This document shows positions 1-10,600 of a DNA stretch of 64,000 nucleotides, one piece after another. The notes beneath the pieces are model-generated. The model made no database searches. It was not told the origin of the DNA and saw only the letters and a program-made list of their open reading frames with translations. Source of the DNA: Klebsiella electrica (GTDB lineage: Bacteria > Pseudomonadota > Gammaproteobacteria > Enterobacterales > Enterobacteriaceae); assembly GCF_006711645.1 (NCBI RefSeq), contig NZ_CP041247.1, positions 2,852,001 through 2,916,000 of the forward strand, given 5' to 3'. Position 1 is the stretch's first letter, and every line of letters begins with the position of its first letter. A program made the position numbers and the translations under genes.

Positions 1-111
1 TTTCGGGCCGCGCCTGCGCTGCGCTCCTCGACGCGATGCAAGGAAGATTTCTTTTCCTGCGAAATGCTGTATTATGCGAGTTATTGCAGTATTTTGCAGG
101 ATTTCATCACC

Positions 112-858
112 ATGCATAAAACCGCCAGACAAAAGTACCTGGTTGAACTTATTAGTGAAAATGGGCAAGTCAGCATCAGCGAGCTGGTAGAAAAGCTGCA
201 GGTTTCCGCAGACACCCTGCGTCGCGATCTGGCCGATCTTGAAAAGCAGGGGCTGGCGCAGAAGAACCACGGCGGCGCAATCGCGCTCGATATTTCCGCG
301 ATGAACCGCCAGGGCAGAAACGCCCTGCTGCCGCAGACTAAACAGCGTTTAGGCCGTATGGTCGCCAGCAAAATACCCGCCGGTTCGACCCTCTTTTTAG
401 ATGCTGGCAGTACCGTTCTGGCCGTCGCTAGCCAGATTCAAGGCCCGATGACGGTCATCACTCCGTCATTAGATATTGCCACGCATTTCAGCACCCGCCC
501 GGATATCCAGCTGATCGTGCTGGGGGGAACATGGGATGCGCGGCAGCGACTCTTTGCCGGCAGCGCCACCCTGGCCTTGCTGGCGCGCTATCGCGCCGAT
601 ATCGCTATCCTCGGCGCCTGCGCCATCCATGCTCAACTCGGTTTAAGCGCCAGCCAGGAGGCCGATGCTGAAATTAAACGCGCGATGCTGGCGGCAAGCA
701 CCGGGCACTGGCTGGTGGCCGATCATCTGAAGTTGAACCACTGCGAGCCGCATCTGGTGGCCGAATTGACAGACATACATCAGTTATTTTTAGACAAGCC
801 CTGGGAAGAACTCGGGGATACTGGCGCGCTGCAGGTCAACATTGCTGACGCTCAATAA
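112..858 (+). CDS. DeoR-family transcriptional regulator
   Basis: The product is a 248-residue repressor-type regulator. An N-terminal winged helix-turn-helix (about residues 1-55, with the DeoR signature VSADTLRRDLADLEKQG) is followed by the sugar-phosphate-sensing DeoRC domain, which includes LFLDAGSTVLAVA and a VLGG turn. The frame is open from 64, but the ATG at 112 begins the canonical MHKTARQKYLVELI start of the HTH and is preferred. The oxidoreductase gene starts 46 bases downstream on the same strand, so the regulator probably controls that gene in response to a phosphorylated sugar. The ligand cannot be read from the sequence. Confidence 0.88.
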   Translation: MHKTARQKYLVELISENGQVSISELVEKLQVSADTLRRDLADLEKQGLAQKNHGGAIALDISAMNRQGRNALLPQTKQRLGRMVASKIPAGSTLFLDAGSTVLAVASQIQGPMTVITPSLDIATHFSTRPDIQLIVLGGTWDARQRLFAGSATLALLARYRADIAILGACAIHAQLGLSASQEADAEIKRAMLAASTGHWLVADHLKLNHCEPHLVAELTDIHQLFLDKPWEELGDTGALQVNIADAQ

Positions 859-904
859 CGTGGAGAGGGTAATGAATAAAGTCATCGCAGGTGAAGGTAA
901 AAAC

Positions 905-1954
905 ATGAATATTGCGCTGATCGGCTATGGCTTCGTCGGCAAAACGTTTCACGCCCCGCTGATTCAGTCGGTGGAAGGTCTCACGCTGGCGGTCGTGGCG
1001 TCCGGCGACGAAGAGAAGGTAAAGCGCGACCTGCCGGATGTCACCGTCATCGGCTCGCCAGAACAGGCCGTTCAACACCCGGATATTGACCTCGTGGTGA
1101 TCGCCTCCCCTAACGCCACCCATGCCCCGTTAGCCAAACTGGCGCTGAATGCCGGGAAACATGTGGTAGTGGATAAGCCGTTTACCCTGGATATGCAGGA
1201 AGCGCGCGAGCTGATTGCCTTGGCGCAAGAGAAACAGCGGCTGCTTTCGGTCTTCCACAACCGTCGCTGGGACAGCGATTTCCTCGGCATTAAACAAGTT
1301 ATCGAACAAGGGCTTATCGGCAACGTTAAGCACTTTGAGTCGCATTTTGACCGCTTCCGCCCGGAAGTTCGCGTGCGCTGGAGAGAACAAAATGTCCCCG
1401 GCAGCGGCTTATGGTTCGATTTGGGGCCGCACCTGATCGATCAGGCTTTACAGCTGTTCGGCCTGCCGCAGTCGGTACAGGGCAATATCGCCACCCTGCG
1501 CCAGGGCGCGGAGATTAATGACTGGGCGCATGTGGTCTTAAACTACGCGCAGCATAAGGTGATTTTGCACTGCAGCATGCTGGTGGCCGGCGGCGTATCG
1601 CGCTTTACCGTCCACGGAGACCGGGGCAGCGTCGTGAAATCGCGAGCCGACCAGCAGGAAAGCCAGCTGCTGGCCGGGGTGGTTCCGGGCTGCGAAAGCT
1701 GGGGACATGATGACGACAATCTGGTGGTGTTTGATGCCAGCTCGCCGCCGCGCGAAATCCCCACCCCACAGGGCGACCAGCGCCAGTACTATATTAATGT
1801 GCGCGATGCGCTAACCGGCAAGATAGAGAATCCGGTCCAGCCGCTACAGGCGCTGGCGGTAATGGCGGTCTTAGAAGCGGCGGTACGGTCGGCGGAATCG
1901 GGTACGGTGCAGAGCGTTGCCCTGACCGCAGATGAGCTGGCGGCGTTGCAATAA
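905..1954 (+). CDS. Gfo/Idh/MocA-family oxidoreductase, YdgJ-like
   Basis: This is a cytosolic NAD(P)-dependent sugar or polyol dehydrogenase. The N-terminal Rossmann fold opens with the dinucleotide motif IALIGYGFVGKTFHAPLI. The family signature HVVDKPFT-like VVVDKPFTLDM follows at about residue 95, and then FHNRRWDSDF. The C-terminal alpha/beta domain contains the GPHLIDQAL helix that carries the catalytic His. It resembles E. coli YdgJ in both halves. The ATG at 872 has a good GGAGAGGG ribosome site and would add 11 residues; 905 is given because it abuts the Rossmann strand as in most relatives. It probably forms an operon with the DeoR-type gene. The substrate is unknown. Confidence 0.85.
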   Translation: MNIALIGYGFVGKTFHAPLIQSVEGLTLAVVASGDEEKVKRDLPDVTVIGSPEQAVQHPDIDLVVIASPNATHAPLAKLALNAGKHVVVDKPFTLDMQEARELIALAQEKQRLLSVFHNRRWDSDFLGIKQVIEQGLIGNVKHFESHFDRFRPEVRVRWREQNVPGSGLWFDLGPHLIDQALQLFGLPQSVQGNIATLRQGAEINDWAHVVLNYAQHKVILHCSMLVAGGVSRFTVHGDRGSVVKSRADQQESQLLAGVVPGCESWGHDDDNLVVFDASSPPREIPTPQGDQRQYYINVRDALTGKIENPVQPLQALAVMAVLEAAVRSAESGTVQSVALTADELAALQ

Positions 1955-1966
1955 CTCGCGTTCCCC

Positions 1967-1994
1967 CATGACCGGCGCTTTTCCGCCGGTCATG
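1967..1994. terminator. Inverted repeat after the oxidoreductase gene
   Basis: An 11-bp perfect stem (CATGACCGGCG at 1967-1977 pairing with 1984-1994) closes a 6-base loop, 12 bases past the stop codon. There is no run of T after it, so it may be a weak or factor-assisted terminator or an mRNA-end structure. Confidence 0.5.
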
Positions 1995-2407
1995 AACCGC
2001 CGGACGGGGCGGGTCGCGGCATTTGCCGGGCCAGCCTGCTCACACTCTGGCGCACTGTGGCGCTGATTGCCCGCCGTTCAACGGCGTCGAGGCCTGGCGG
2101 GATGCACTAGCCCGCTGCCGGGTATGGTTTCGGGTAAATTCTTATCCCTTTTCTCCTGCGAACGGCGCCCTCTGCAGCCTGCGGTGCCTTTTCTGGTAGT
2201 TTTGCCCCCATCCGCGGTGCGAAAAAAAGCGCGACATCTCATAATTTTAAATTAAAATACAATAAGTTAGATTAATTTTATTTCCCTATACCTCGCGACG
2301 GGAACGATCGCGTTTTCGGAATAAGCCTAATTCCCTTTCCTTGACGATAGCTGAACAATTTTACACAAATTCACAGTTGTTCATTTTCTGACATTGCAAG
2401 GATGCCA
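1995..2407. other. Upstream region of the CDI operon
   Basis: GC-rich sequence to about 2220 gives way to a strongly AT-rich tract (about 2225-2395) immediately before cdiB. This is where a promoter and H-NS binding would be expected. A TTGACG box at 2341-2346 is a possible -35, but no convincing -10 lies at 17 bases; TACACA at 2362 is 15 bases away. A 62-codon reading frame at 2067-2255 has no coding features and is not called. Confidence 0.4.
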
Positions 2408-4087
2408 ATGAGCCGCGAAGCAATACCCTGCAAAGCGATCGCCTCGGCGATCGGCCTGTTTTTCCTGCTACCGGCCCACGCCGCAAGCTCTGACGACCAG
2501 TTTATTATTCAGCAGCAGCGGCAGAAGGCGCTGGAGCAACAGCTGACGCCGCCGACGCCGGACGTCCGACTTTCCGGGCCCGCCTCCGGCTTCGGTCAAA
2601 TTCCCTTCCCGACGGAAACCCCCTGCTTTACCATCCACCGCGTGGCGTTAAGCGGCCAGCAAGCGCTCCCTCGCTGGCTGCCGCTGCAGCGCATCGCCGA
2701 CCAGGCGCAGGGGCATTGTCTGGGGGGCAAAGGGATTAACCTGCTGATGAGCACTCTGCAAAACCGGCTGGTCGATCATGGCTGGATAACCACCCGCGTG
2801 CTGGCCCCCTCGCAGGATTTGAAAAGCGGGACGCTGAAACTGACGATTGTGCCAGGCTACGTGCGCCATGTACGGCTGACGGAGCAGAGCGACGACTATA
2901 TCCGGCTGTGCAGCGCCTTTCCGGCGCATGAGGGCAATTTGCTCGACCTGCTCGATATCGAACAGGGGCTGGAAAACCTCCAGCGCCTGCCCACGGTTGA
3001 GGCCAGTATGGAAATTGTGCCCGGCGACAATCCCGGCGAGAGCGACATCGTCATTACCCGCAAGCAGGCGAAGATGTGGCGCCTGGGGCTGTCACTGGAC
3101 GATTCCGGCACCGAAACCACCGGCCGCTATCAGGGAGGCGTGACACTGTCACTTGACAATCCCTTCTCGCTCAGCGATTTGCTCTATTTTTCCGCCAGCC
3201 ACGATCTCGACAATAACGGCGGCAAGAAAAGCCGCAACTACGTCGGCCACTATTCGGTACCGTACGGCTACTGGATGCTGGGGGTAACCGGCAGCGACTA
3301 CGACTACCACCAGACGGTGGCTGGCCTCAACAGCGATTACCGCTACAGCGGCAAAAGTAAAAACCTCGACATACAGCTAAGCCGGGTCCTGCACCGCAGC
3401 GGGACGCAGAAGACAACCTTTACCTATGATGTGCTGGCGCGCGAAAGCCGCAACTACATCGACGATACCGAAGTCAACGTACAGCGTCGCCAGACGGCAG
3501 CCTGGCGCGTGGGGCTACAGCATCGTCATTATATCGGCCAGGCCGTCCTTGACGTCGGCGCCAGCTACCAGCGCGGCACCCGCTGGTTTGGCGCGCAGCC
3601 GGCGCCGGAAGAGTTCGTCGGCGACGCCACCGCGCTGAGCAAAATCACCCAACTTAACGCCCAGCTCGACCTGCCATTTACCCTCGGCCGCCAGAATTTC
3701 CGCTACAACGTGCAGTATCTGCGCCAGATCAGCAACACCCCGCTCACCCCGCAGGATCAGTTCGCCATTGGCAACCGCTGGACGGTACGCGGGTTCGACG
3801 GCGAGCGCACCCTCAATGCCAGCCACGGCTGGTACGTGCGCAACGATCTGGCGTGGCGTACGCCGCTGGAGAATCAGGAACTCTACCTCGGGGCGGACTA
3901 CGGTGAAGTCGGCGGCTACAGCTCTGATTACCTGATCGGCCAACACCTGGCGGGCGGCGTTATCGGCGTGCGCGGCAACGCCTTGCGCACCGGCTATGAC
4001 CTGTTCGCCGGAACACCATTGTCGAAGCCGGATGGGTTCCACACCAGCGCCGTCTCCCTGGGCTTCAACCTCAACTGGAGCTGGTGA
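2408..4087 (+). CDS. cdiB: CdiB, two-partner secretion outer-membrane transporter
   Basis: This is the TpsB/Omp85-type transporter that exports CdiA across the outer membrane. A signal peptide ends at PAHA (about residue 25). It is followed by a periplasmic linker helix rich in Q/R, two POTRA-like domains (about 60-215, with [10 protein letters not shown] and [12 protein letters not shown]) and a C-terminal beta-barrel that ends in an aromatic residue (NLNWSW). The VRGFD motif of TpsB barrels is present ([11 protein letters not shown]). The start at 2408 is chosen over 2402 because AAGGA at 2398-2402 is correctly spaced only for 2408. The stop overlaps the next gene's start by one base (TGATG), indicating translational coupling. 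Confidence 0.95.
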   Translation: MSREAIPCKAIASAIGLFFLLPAHAASSDDQFIIQQQRQKALEQQLTPPTPDVRLSGPASGFGQIPFPTETPCFTIHRVALSGQQALPRWLPLQRIADQAQGHCLGGKGINLLMSTLQNRLVDHGWITTRVLAPSQDLKSGTLKLTIVPGYVRHVRLTEQSDDYIRLCSAFPAHEGNLLDLLDIEQGLENLQRLPTVEASMEIVPGDNPGESDIVITRKQAKMWRLGLSLDDSGTETTGRYQGGVTLSLDNPFSLSDLLYFSASHDLDNNGGKKSRNYVGHYSVPYGYWMLGVTGSDYDYHQTVAGLNSDYRYSGKSKNLDIQLSRVLHRSGTQKTTFTYDVLARESRNYIDDTEVNVQRRQTAAWRVGLQHRHYIGQAVLDVGASYQRGTRWFGAQPAPEEFVGDATALSKITQLNAQLDLPFTLGRQNFRYNVQYLRQISNTPLTPQDQFAIGNRWTVRGFDGERTLNASHGWYVRNDLAWRTPLENQELYLGADYGEVGGYSSDYLIGQHLAGGVIGVRGNALRTGYDLFAGTPLSKPDGFHTSAVSLGFNLNWSW

Positions 4088-4635
4088 TGCGCGTCGGACA
4101 ATACGAAATTAAAGCGCCGCTGATGCTCGGCGGCACGGACAACGAAGCCGAAGTACTGGGGGCCAGCGTCTGGCTGTGGATGCACTCGCCGATGCACCGG
4201 GACGCCCCGCTGCACGCCCTCCCCACGCTGCTGCTGCCGATTATCAAGCGCCGCCAGTATGTGCTGATTATTGAAAACGAACGGCCGGTATTTTTCCTCA
4301 GCTGGGCGTGGCTCAACCCGGAGTCAGAAGCCCGCTACCTCACCCGCCCGGCGATTGACATGGCGGAGGCCGACTGGAACAGCGGCGACCGGATGTGGTT
4401 TTGCGACTGGATCGCGCCATTCGGCCATACCGCCGCCATCAACGCCCTGATGCGCCAGGACATCTTTGCCGATCACTGCGCGCGGGCGCTGTATCACCGC
4501 GGCGCACAGCGCGGTAAACGGGTGGTGATGTTCCACGGCCGCCGCGTCAGCCGCCAACAGGCCAGAAGCTGGCGGCAGGCTCACCCGCTCGCCGTCGACC
4601 TGCCGGAAGCGTTTAAAGGACTAAACCATGAATAA
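4087..4635 (+). CDS. cdiC: HlyC-like toxin-activating lysine acyltransferase (CdiC)
   Basis: The product is a 182-residue member of the HlyC/RtxC family, which transfers fatty acyl groups from acyl-ACP to internal lysines of a toxin. Diagnostic stretches are LGASVWLWMHSPMHRDAPL (catalytic-type His at about residue 37), the ..RPVFFLSWAWLN strand, and the SGDRMWFCDWIAPFG block carrying the family's conserved Asp. It lies between cdiB and cdiA with overlaps at both ends (1 base and 8 bases), so it is produced with CdiA and probably acylates CdiA before export. Such acyltransferases occur in only a subset of CDI loci. The modified lysine in CdiA cannot be read from the sequence. Confidence 0.9.
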   Translation: MRVGQYEIKAPLMLGGTDNEAEVLGASVWLWMHSPMHRDAPLHALPTLLLPIIKRRQYVLIIENERPVFFLSWAWLNPESEARYLTRPAIDMAEADWNSGDRMWFCDWIAPFGHTAAINALMRQDIFADHCARALYHRGAQRGKRVVMFHGRRVSRQQARSWRQAHPLAVDLPEAFKGLNHE

Positions 4636-7600
4636 GAACCTCTACCGTATTGTCTTCAACAAAGCGCGCGGCATGCTGATGGTGGTGGCGGATATCGCCC
4701 GTTCCGGCCGCGCCGGCTCCGCGCGCTCCTCCGCGCCGGGAGTCCTCCCGCGCCAGCTGTGCGGCAAAGTCAGCGCCATCAGCTTCAGCCTGTGGCTGGC
4801 GCTGGGCGTGATACAGCCGGCGCAGGCCAACATCGTCGCCGATGCCGGGGCGCCGAATAATCAGCAGCCCACGGTAATGCAGAGCGCCAACGGTACGCCG
4901 CAGGTCAATATTCAGACTCCGTCGGCCGCCGGGGTATCGCACAATACGTACAGCCAGTTCGATGTCAATCAGCAGGGGGCGATCCTCAATAACTCGCATC
5001 AAAACGTCCAGACCCAACTGGGCGGAATGGTGGCGGGGAACCCCTGGCTGGCGAAAGGCGAAGCGAAGGTCATTCTTAACGAGGTTAACTCGCGCGACCC
5101 CAGCCATCTGAACGGGATGATTGAAGTGGCCGGGAAAAAAGCCCAGGTCGTCATCGCCAACCCGTCCGGTATTACCTGTAACGGCTGCGGCTTTATCAAT
5201 GCCAATCGCGCCACGCTGACCACCGGCCAGGCGCAGCTCACCAACGGCAATCTTACCGGCTATCAGGTCGAACGCGGCGAAGTGACCATCGAAGGCGCCG
5301 GGATGGACAGCTCGACCGCCGATTACACCGATATTATCGCCCGCTCGGTGAAGGTTAACGCCGGGCTGTGGTCGAAGGATCTGCAGGTCACCACCGGGCG
5401 CAACCGGGTGGATGCCGCCCATCAACGCATCGAAAAAACCGGCGATGACCCGGCAACCCGCCCGCAGCTGGCGGTGGATGTCGCCAGCCTCGGCGGCATG
5501 TACGCGGGTAAAATCCGCATGGTCGGCACCGAGCGCGGCGTCGGGGTGCGTAACGCCGGGGCGATTGGCGCCCAGGCCGGGAGCGTGACCCTCACCGCCG
5601 ACGGCCGCATTGAAAACAGCGGCACGCTGCGCGCCAGCGAAGACGCCGCCGTCCGCACCGCCGGCGAGTTCAGCAACAGCGGCGCGCTGACCGCCGGTCG
5701 TGATGTGGACATTCAGGCGGCAAGCCTCGCCAGCACGAAAAACAGCGTGCTGGCCGCCGGGGTAAAAAGCGACGGTAAGCTGGCGGAGAGCGGCGACCTG
5801 CGGCTGCATGCTGACGGCCAGCTGAGCGCCCACGGCCAGACGCTGGCGGGCGGAAACCTGCGCGCCAGCGGCCAGGGGATAGACGTCAGCGGCAGCCGGA
5901 CCCAGGCCCGGCAGGTCACGCTGGACAGCGGCGCGGGCGACCTGACGACGTCCGCAGCCCAGGTCAATGCCAACGCGCTGACCCTGCGCAGCGGTCAAAC
6001 GCTCAACAACGACGGCGGCACGCTCAGCGCCGACGCGATAACCCTCTCCGCTCAGCATCTGTCGAACCGCAAAGGCAAACTGGTGCAGACCGGCGACGGC
6101 GCCCTGGCAGTGAAACTGGCGGGCAACATCGATAACCGGGAGGGGGAGATTGCCGCCAATAGCGATATTCAGCTCGCCGCGCAGTCTGTTGATAATCAGG
6201 GCGGGAAAGTGCTGGCGGCGCAACACGGCAGCCTGACGGCACACGCCCGGACAACGCTGGATAACCGTCAAGGCACCCTCGCGGCGGCAGGCGATACGCG
6301 GATCGACGCCGGGATGCTCAACAATAACGAAGGGCTGATCTCCGCCGCCACCGGCAGCGGCGACATCCGCAGCGCGCAGGCGGTCAGCAACCGCCAGGGG
6401 CGCATTGAGGCGGCCAAAACGCAGACGCTCAACGCCGCCGGACTGGATAACCAGCAGGGCATTATCGTCGCCGATGGGGCCACGCTGGCGCTCGCCGACG
6501 GCCTGCTCAACAACCTGTCCGGTTCACTGTACTCGCACAGCGCGCTGGCTATTCGCAGCGGCGCGCTCAACAACCAGCAGGGGTTCCTCGCCAGCGGCGG
6601 CCCGCTCACCTTCAAAGGGAGCGAGGTTGATAACCGCGACGGCCAGTTCGCCACAGCCCAGGCGCTGGACGCCAGCTTCAGCACCTTCCTCAACCAGAAC
6701 GGCAGCCTGAAGGCGCAGGGCGCGATGACGCTGAACGGTAGTTCGCTGGACAACGTTCACGGAACTGTCGGCGCAGGCGGCGGGCTCAACATCGGCGTCA
6801 CCGCCCTCGACAACCGCGCGGGCACCCTGGTCAGCAGCGCAGACGCCCTTCTGCGCGCCGACCGGCTGGATAATCAGGGCGGCCAGCTGGCGGCACAGCG
6901 GGCGCTGAGCGTTAACGGCAGGCAGGTGATCAATGATAACCGCGGCCTGATCCAGAGCGGCGATAGCCTGACGTTAACCGCCGACGACATCAGCAACCGC
7001 AGCGGCGGCAGCATTATCAGCAGCGCACAGGCCAGCCTGCATACTCAGCGCCTGCAAAACGGCGGCGGCGAGATTCAGAGCGTCGGCGATCTGCTGATCG
7101 ACAGCGCCCACGGCGTCGTGGACAACATTTCCGGGCTGATGCGCAGCGGCGCGACCTTAACGCTCAATGCGCTGAACCTGATCAACCAGCATACCTCCGG
7201 CGACAATAAAGGGCTGGAGGCGCAAAACATCGCGCTCACCACCGACACGCTCGATAACCAGCACGGGATAATTCTGGCCGATAAGTCGTTGACAGTGCGC
7301 AACAGCGGCGAACTCAACAACCGCAACGGCGGGCTGGCGGCCTCCGGGACGGTGGATCTTCGCGGCGATAAACTGGCGCTGTTTAACCAGGATGGCACGG
7401 TGAAAGCCGGCAAGCTACTGCGCATCGAGGCGGATACGCTCGACGGCGACGGCCAGCTGCTGTCGCTCGGCGATATGGCGCTGAGCAGCCAACGGCCGCT
7501 GAATAACCGCGGCACGATGGTCGCCAACGGCCGCTTCACGCTCACCTCCGCGGGGGATATCGTCAACAGCGGTAAGCTGCTGGCGGGCGGCCGTCTCGAC

Positions 7601-10600
7601 CTTACCAGCCGCAACCTGAACAACGGGGTAAACGGCGAAATTAATGCCGGGCAAAACACCCTTAATGTCAGCGACACGCTGTTCAACACCGGGCTGATTG
7701 ACGGCGGCTATACGCGGATTAACGCCGATACTCTCACCAATAGCGGCAGCGGGCGCATCTACGGCAATGCGATAGGCGTCAACGCCCTTACCTTCAATAA
7801 CCTGGCAGAGCACGGTACGGCGGCGACCCTCGCCGGGCGCGAGCGCGTCGACCTCGGCGTGCAGACGCTGAACAACCGCGATCACGGGTTAATCTACAGC
7901 GGCGGCGATCTGCTGATTGGCGGCGCACTGGCGGATAACGGCGCGGCCAGCGGCCGGGCGGGAACCATCAACAACCACAGCGCGACCATTGAATCGGCAG
8001 GCGATATGACCCTCGCCGCCGGGCAGATCAACAACATCAACGATCGCTTCACCATCGGCCTGGTCACCGTTTCTCAGCAGCAGGTGACCGAATATCAGCA
8101 TACCGGCTCCCCTACCCGCTGGAACGCCACGGACAACGGGGTGTTTGTCGACGGTAACTCCGCCGATGGCCTGCGCAATCTCAACACCCCGGACGATACC
8201 GGGAGTAATAACGACAACTTCAACCAGTTCGACTATACCCGCACGGTGGAAGAGACGCGGATCCTCGAATCCGACCCGGCGAAGATCCTCGCCAGCGGCA
8301 ATATAACCCTCACCGGCGACCACCTGTTGAACGACAAAAGTCAGGTCATCGCTGGCGGCACCCTGGCGATAGCCGGTCTGCAGGAGGTGAAAAACGACGA
8401 TGTGCCGGGCGAGCGGCGAACCACCGACGTCGAGAGCGCCACCCATTACTACCGCATTCGCCACAAAGGGGGCGATGAGCAGGGCCGCGACCGTACTGAC
8501 TATACGCCGCCGACCAACATTCAAAGTATCGCCCTGAAGCCGGGGCAACTGATCAGCGGCGGCAGCGTCGAGGGCACGCCGCTCACCATTGCGCCGCTGA
8601 CCCCGCAGGGCACGGCGGCGGCCATCGGCGTGGCGGGCGCCGTCGCCGGTCAGCACACCGTCTCGCCCGGCGAGCCGGTCACGCCGCCCGCGGGCCAGCA
8701 GTTTGAGGTCACGCCCGCACAAGGGACGATTCGCATAGTCGGCCCGAACACCACCCTGCCGGATAACAGCCTGTTTACGCTTAATCCCGCCAGCGACGTC
8801 CCCTATCTGGTGGAGACCGATCCGCGCTTCACCAACCAGAAACAGTGGCTTGGCAGCGACTATATGCAGCAGGCGCTGGTCGGCAACGGCGACACGACGC
8901 TGAAACGGCTGGGCGATGGCTACTACGAGCAGCGGCTGATCCGCGAGCAGGTCATCGCTCTGACCGGCCAGCGCTATCTAGACGGCTACACCAGCGACGA
9001 AGCACAGTTTAAAGCCTTGATGGATCAGGGCATAACCTTCGGCAAACAGTACGCGCTGAAGAGCGGCGTGGCGCTGACCCCCGAGCAGATGGCGCTGCTG
9101 ACCGGCGACATCGTCTGGCTGGTGAACACCACGGTGAAGATGCCCGACGGCTCACTGCAGACCGTGCTGGTGCCGCAGGTCTATGCCAAAGTTAAACCGG
9201 GCGACATCGACGGCTCCGGCGCGCTGATTGCCGGGAATAACGTCAACATCAGACTCGACGGCGACCTCTTCAACAGCGGCACCCTGAACGGCCGCCGCGT
9301 CCTGCAGCTTGACGCCGGGAATATCACCAATCAGGCGGGCACCCTCCTCGGCGACGACGTGCGCCTGAACGCCCGCAACGACATCAACAACACCGGCGGC
9401 ATCATCCAGGGCGGCAGCAGCCTGCTGGCGGTGGCCGGGCGCGACATCAACGCCACCACCACCCTCGCCAGCGCACAGAGCGTCAGCGGCGATAACCGCT
9501 TCAGCCGCACCACCCTCGACAGCGTCTCCGGCATTTATGTTCAGGGCAATGACGGTAAGCTGACGCTGCACTCCGGGCGCGATATCACCCTCGGCGGCGC
9601 CCAGGTGGTCGCCAGCGGCGAACGCGGCGAGGTGCAGCTGGTGGCCGGGCGCAATATCCGCCTCAACGACGTCACCACCGCCTGGCACGACAACCTGGTG
9701 TGGGATGCCGACAACGCCCTCAGCCAGAGCCAGAGCCGCAGCACCGGCAGCGAAGTGACCGGCAAAGGCAACGTCACCCTGGCCTCCGGGAACGACCTCA
9801 GCGCCCGCGGTGCCGCCCTCTCCTCCGGCGCGGCGCTGAACCTCGGCGCAGGCAACAACCTCACCCTGGACGCGGGCGAAAACAGCCAGACGCTGGACGA
9901 ACGCCACAAGGTGAGCGGCAGCAGCGGGTGGCTGTCCAGAACCACCACCCGCACTCAGGACAGCGTCTCGCGGCAGACGGCCCAGGGCAGCGAACTCAAC
10001 GGCGACCGCGTCAGCCTCAGCGCCGGGAACGACCTCACCGTGCGCGGCAGCAGCGTGGCCGGCAGCGGCGACGTGGCGCTGCTGGCGGGCAACGACCTGC
10101 GGATCGACACCCGGGATGAGTACAACAGCGAGCTGCACCTGAAGCAGGAGAAAAAATCGGGGCTGATGAGCTCCGGCGGGATCGGCTTCAGCTACGGCAC
10201 CCGGAGCGTGAAAACCACCGACACCGGGGCGGATGTTACCCGGGCAGGCAGCACCGTCGGCAGCGTCAACGGCGACCTGACCCTGCACGCGGGTGACAAC
10301 CTGACGGTCACCGGCTCCGATCTGATCGCCGGTCGCGACATGGCCCTCTCCGGCAAAAACGTCACCATCACCGCCGCCGAAAACCAGAGTCAGCAGACCC
10401 ACGTGGTGGAGCAGAAAACCTCCGGCCTGACCCTGGCCCTCTCCGGCACGGCAGGCAGCGCCCTCAGCAGCGTGGTGCAGGCCACCCAGGACGCCAAATC
10501 CGCCGGCAGCAGCCGGTTGCAGGCCCTGCAGGGGGTGAAAGCCGCGCTCTCCGGCGTACAGGCCAGCCAGGCCGCCCGCCTGGATGCGGCCCAGGGCAAC

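Noticed and set aside
2067..2255. 62-codon frame upstream of cdiB
   Set aside because: No ribosome site or recognisable motif, and it lies in the leader region of the CDI operon.
4613..6271. 552-codon minus-strand open frame opposite cdiA
   Set aside because: It is a shadow caused by the GC-rich, repetitive codons of cdiA. It has no ribosome site or motif, and similar antisense frames recur at 9152-10402, 18146-19309 and 28891-29442 wherever the same repeats occur.
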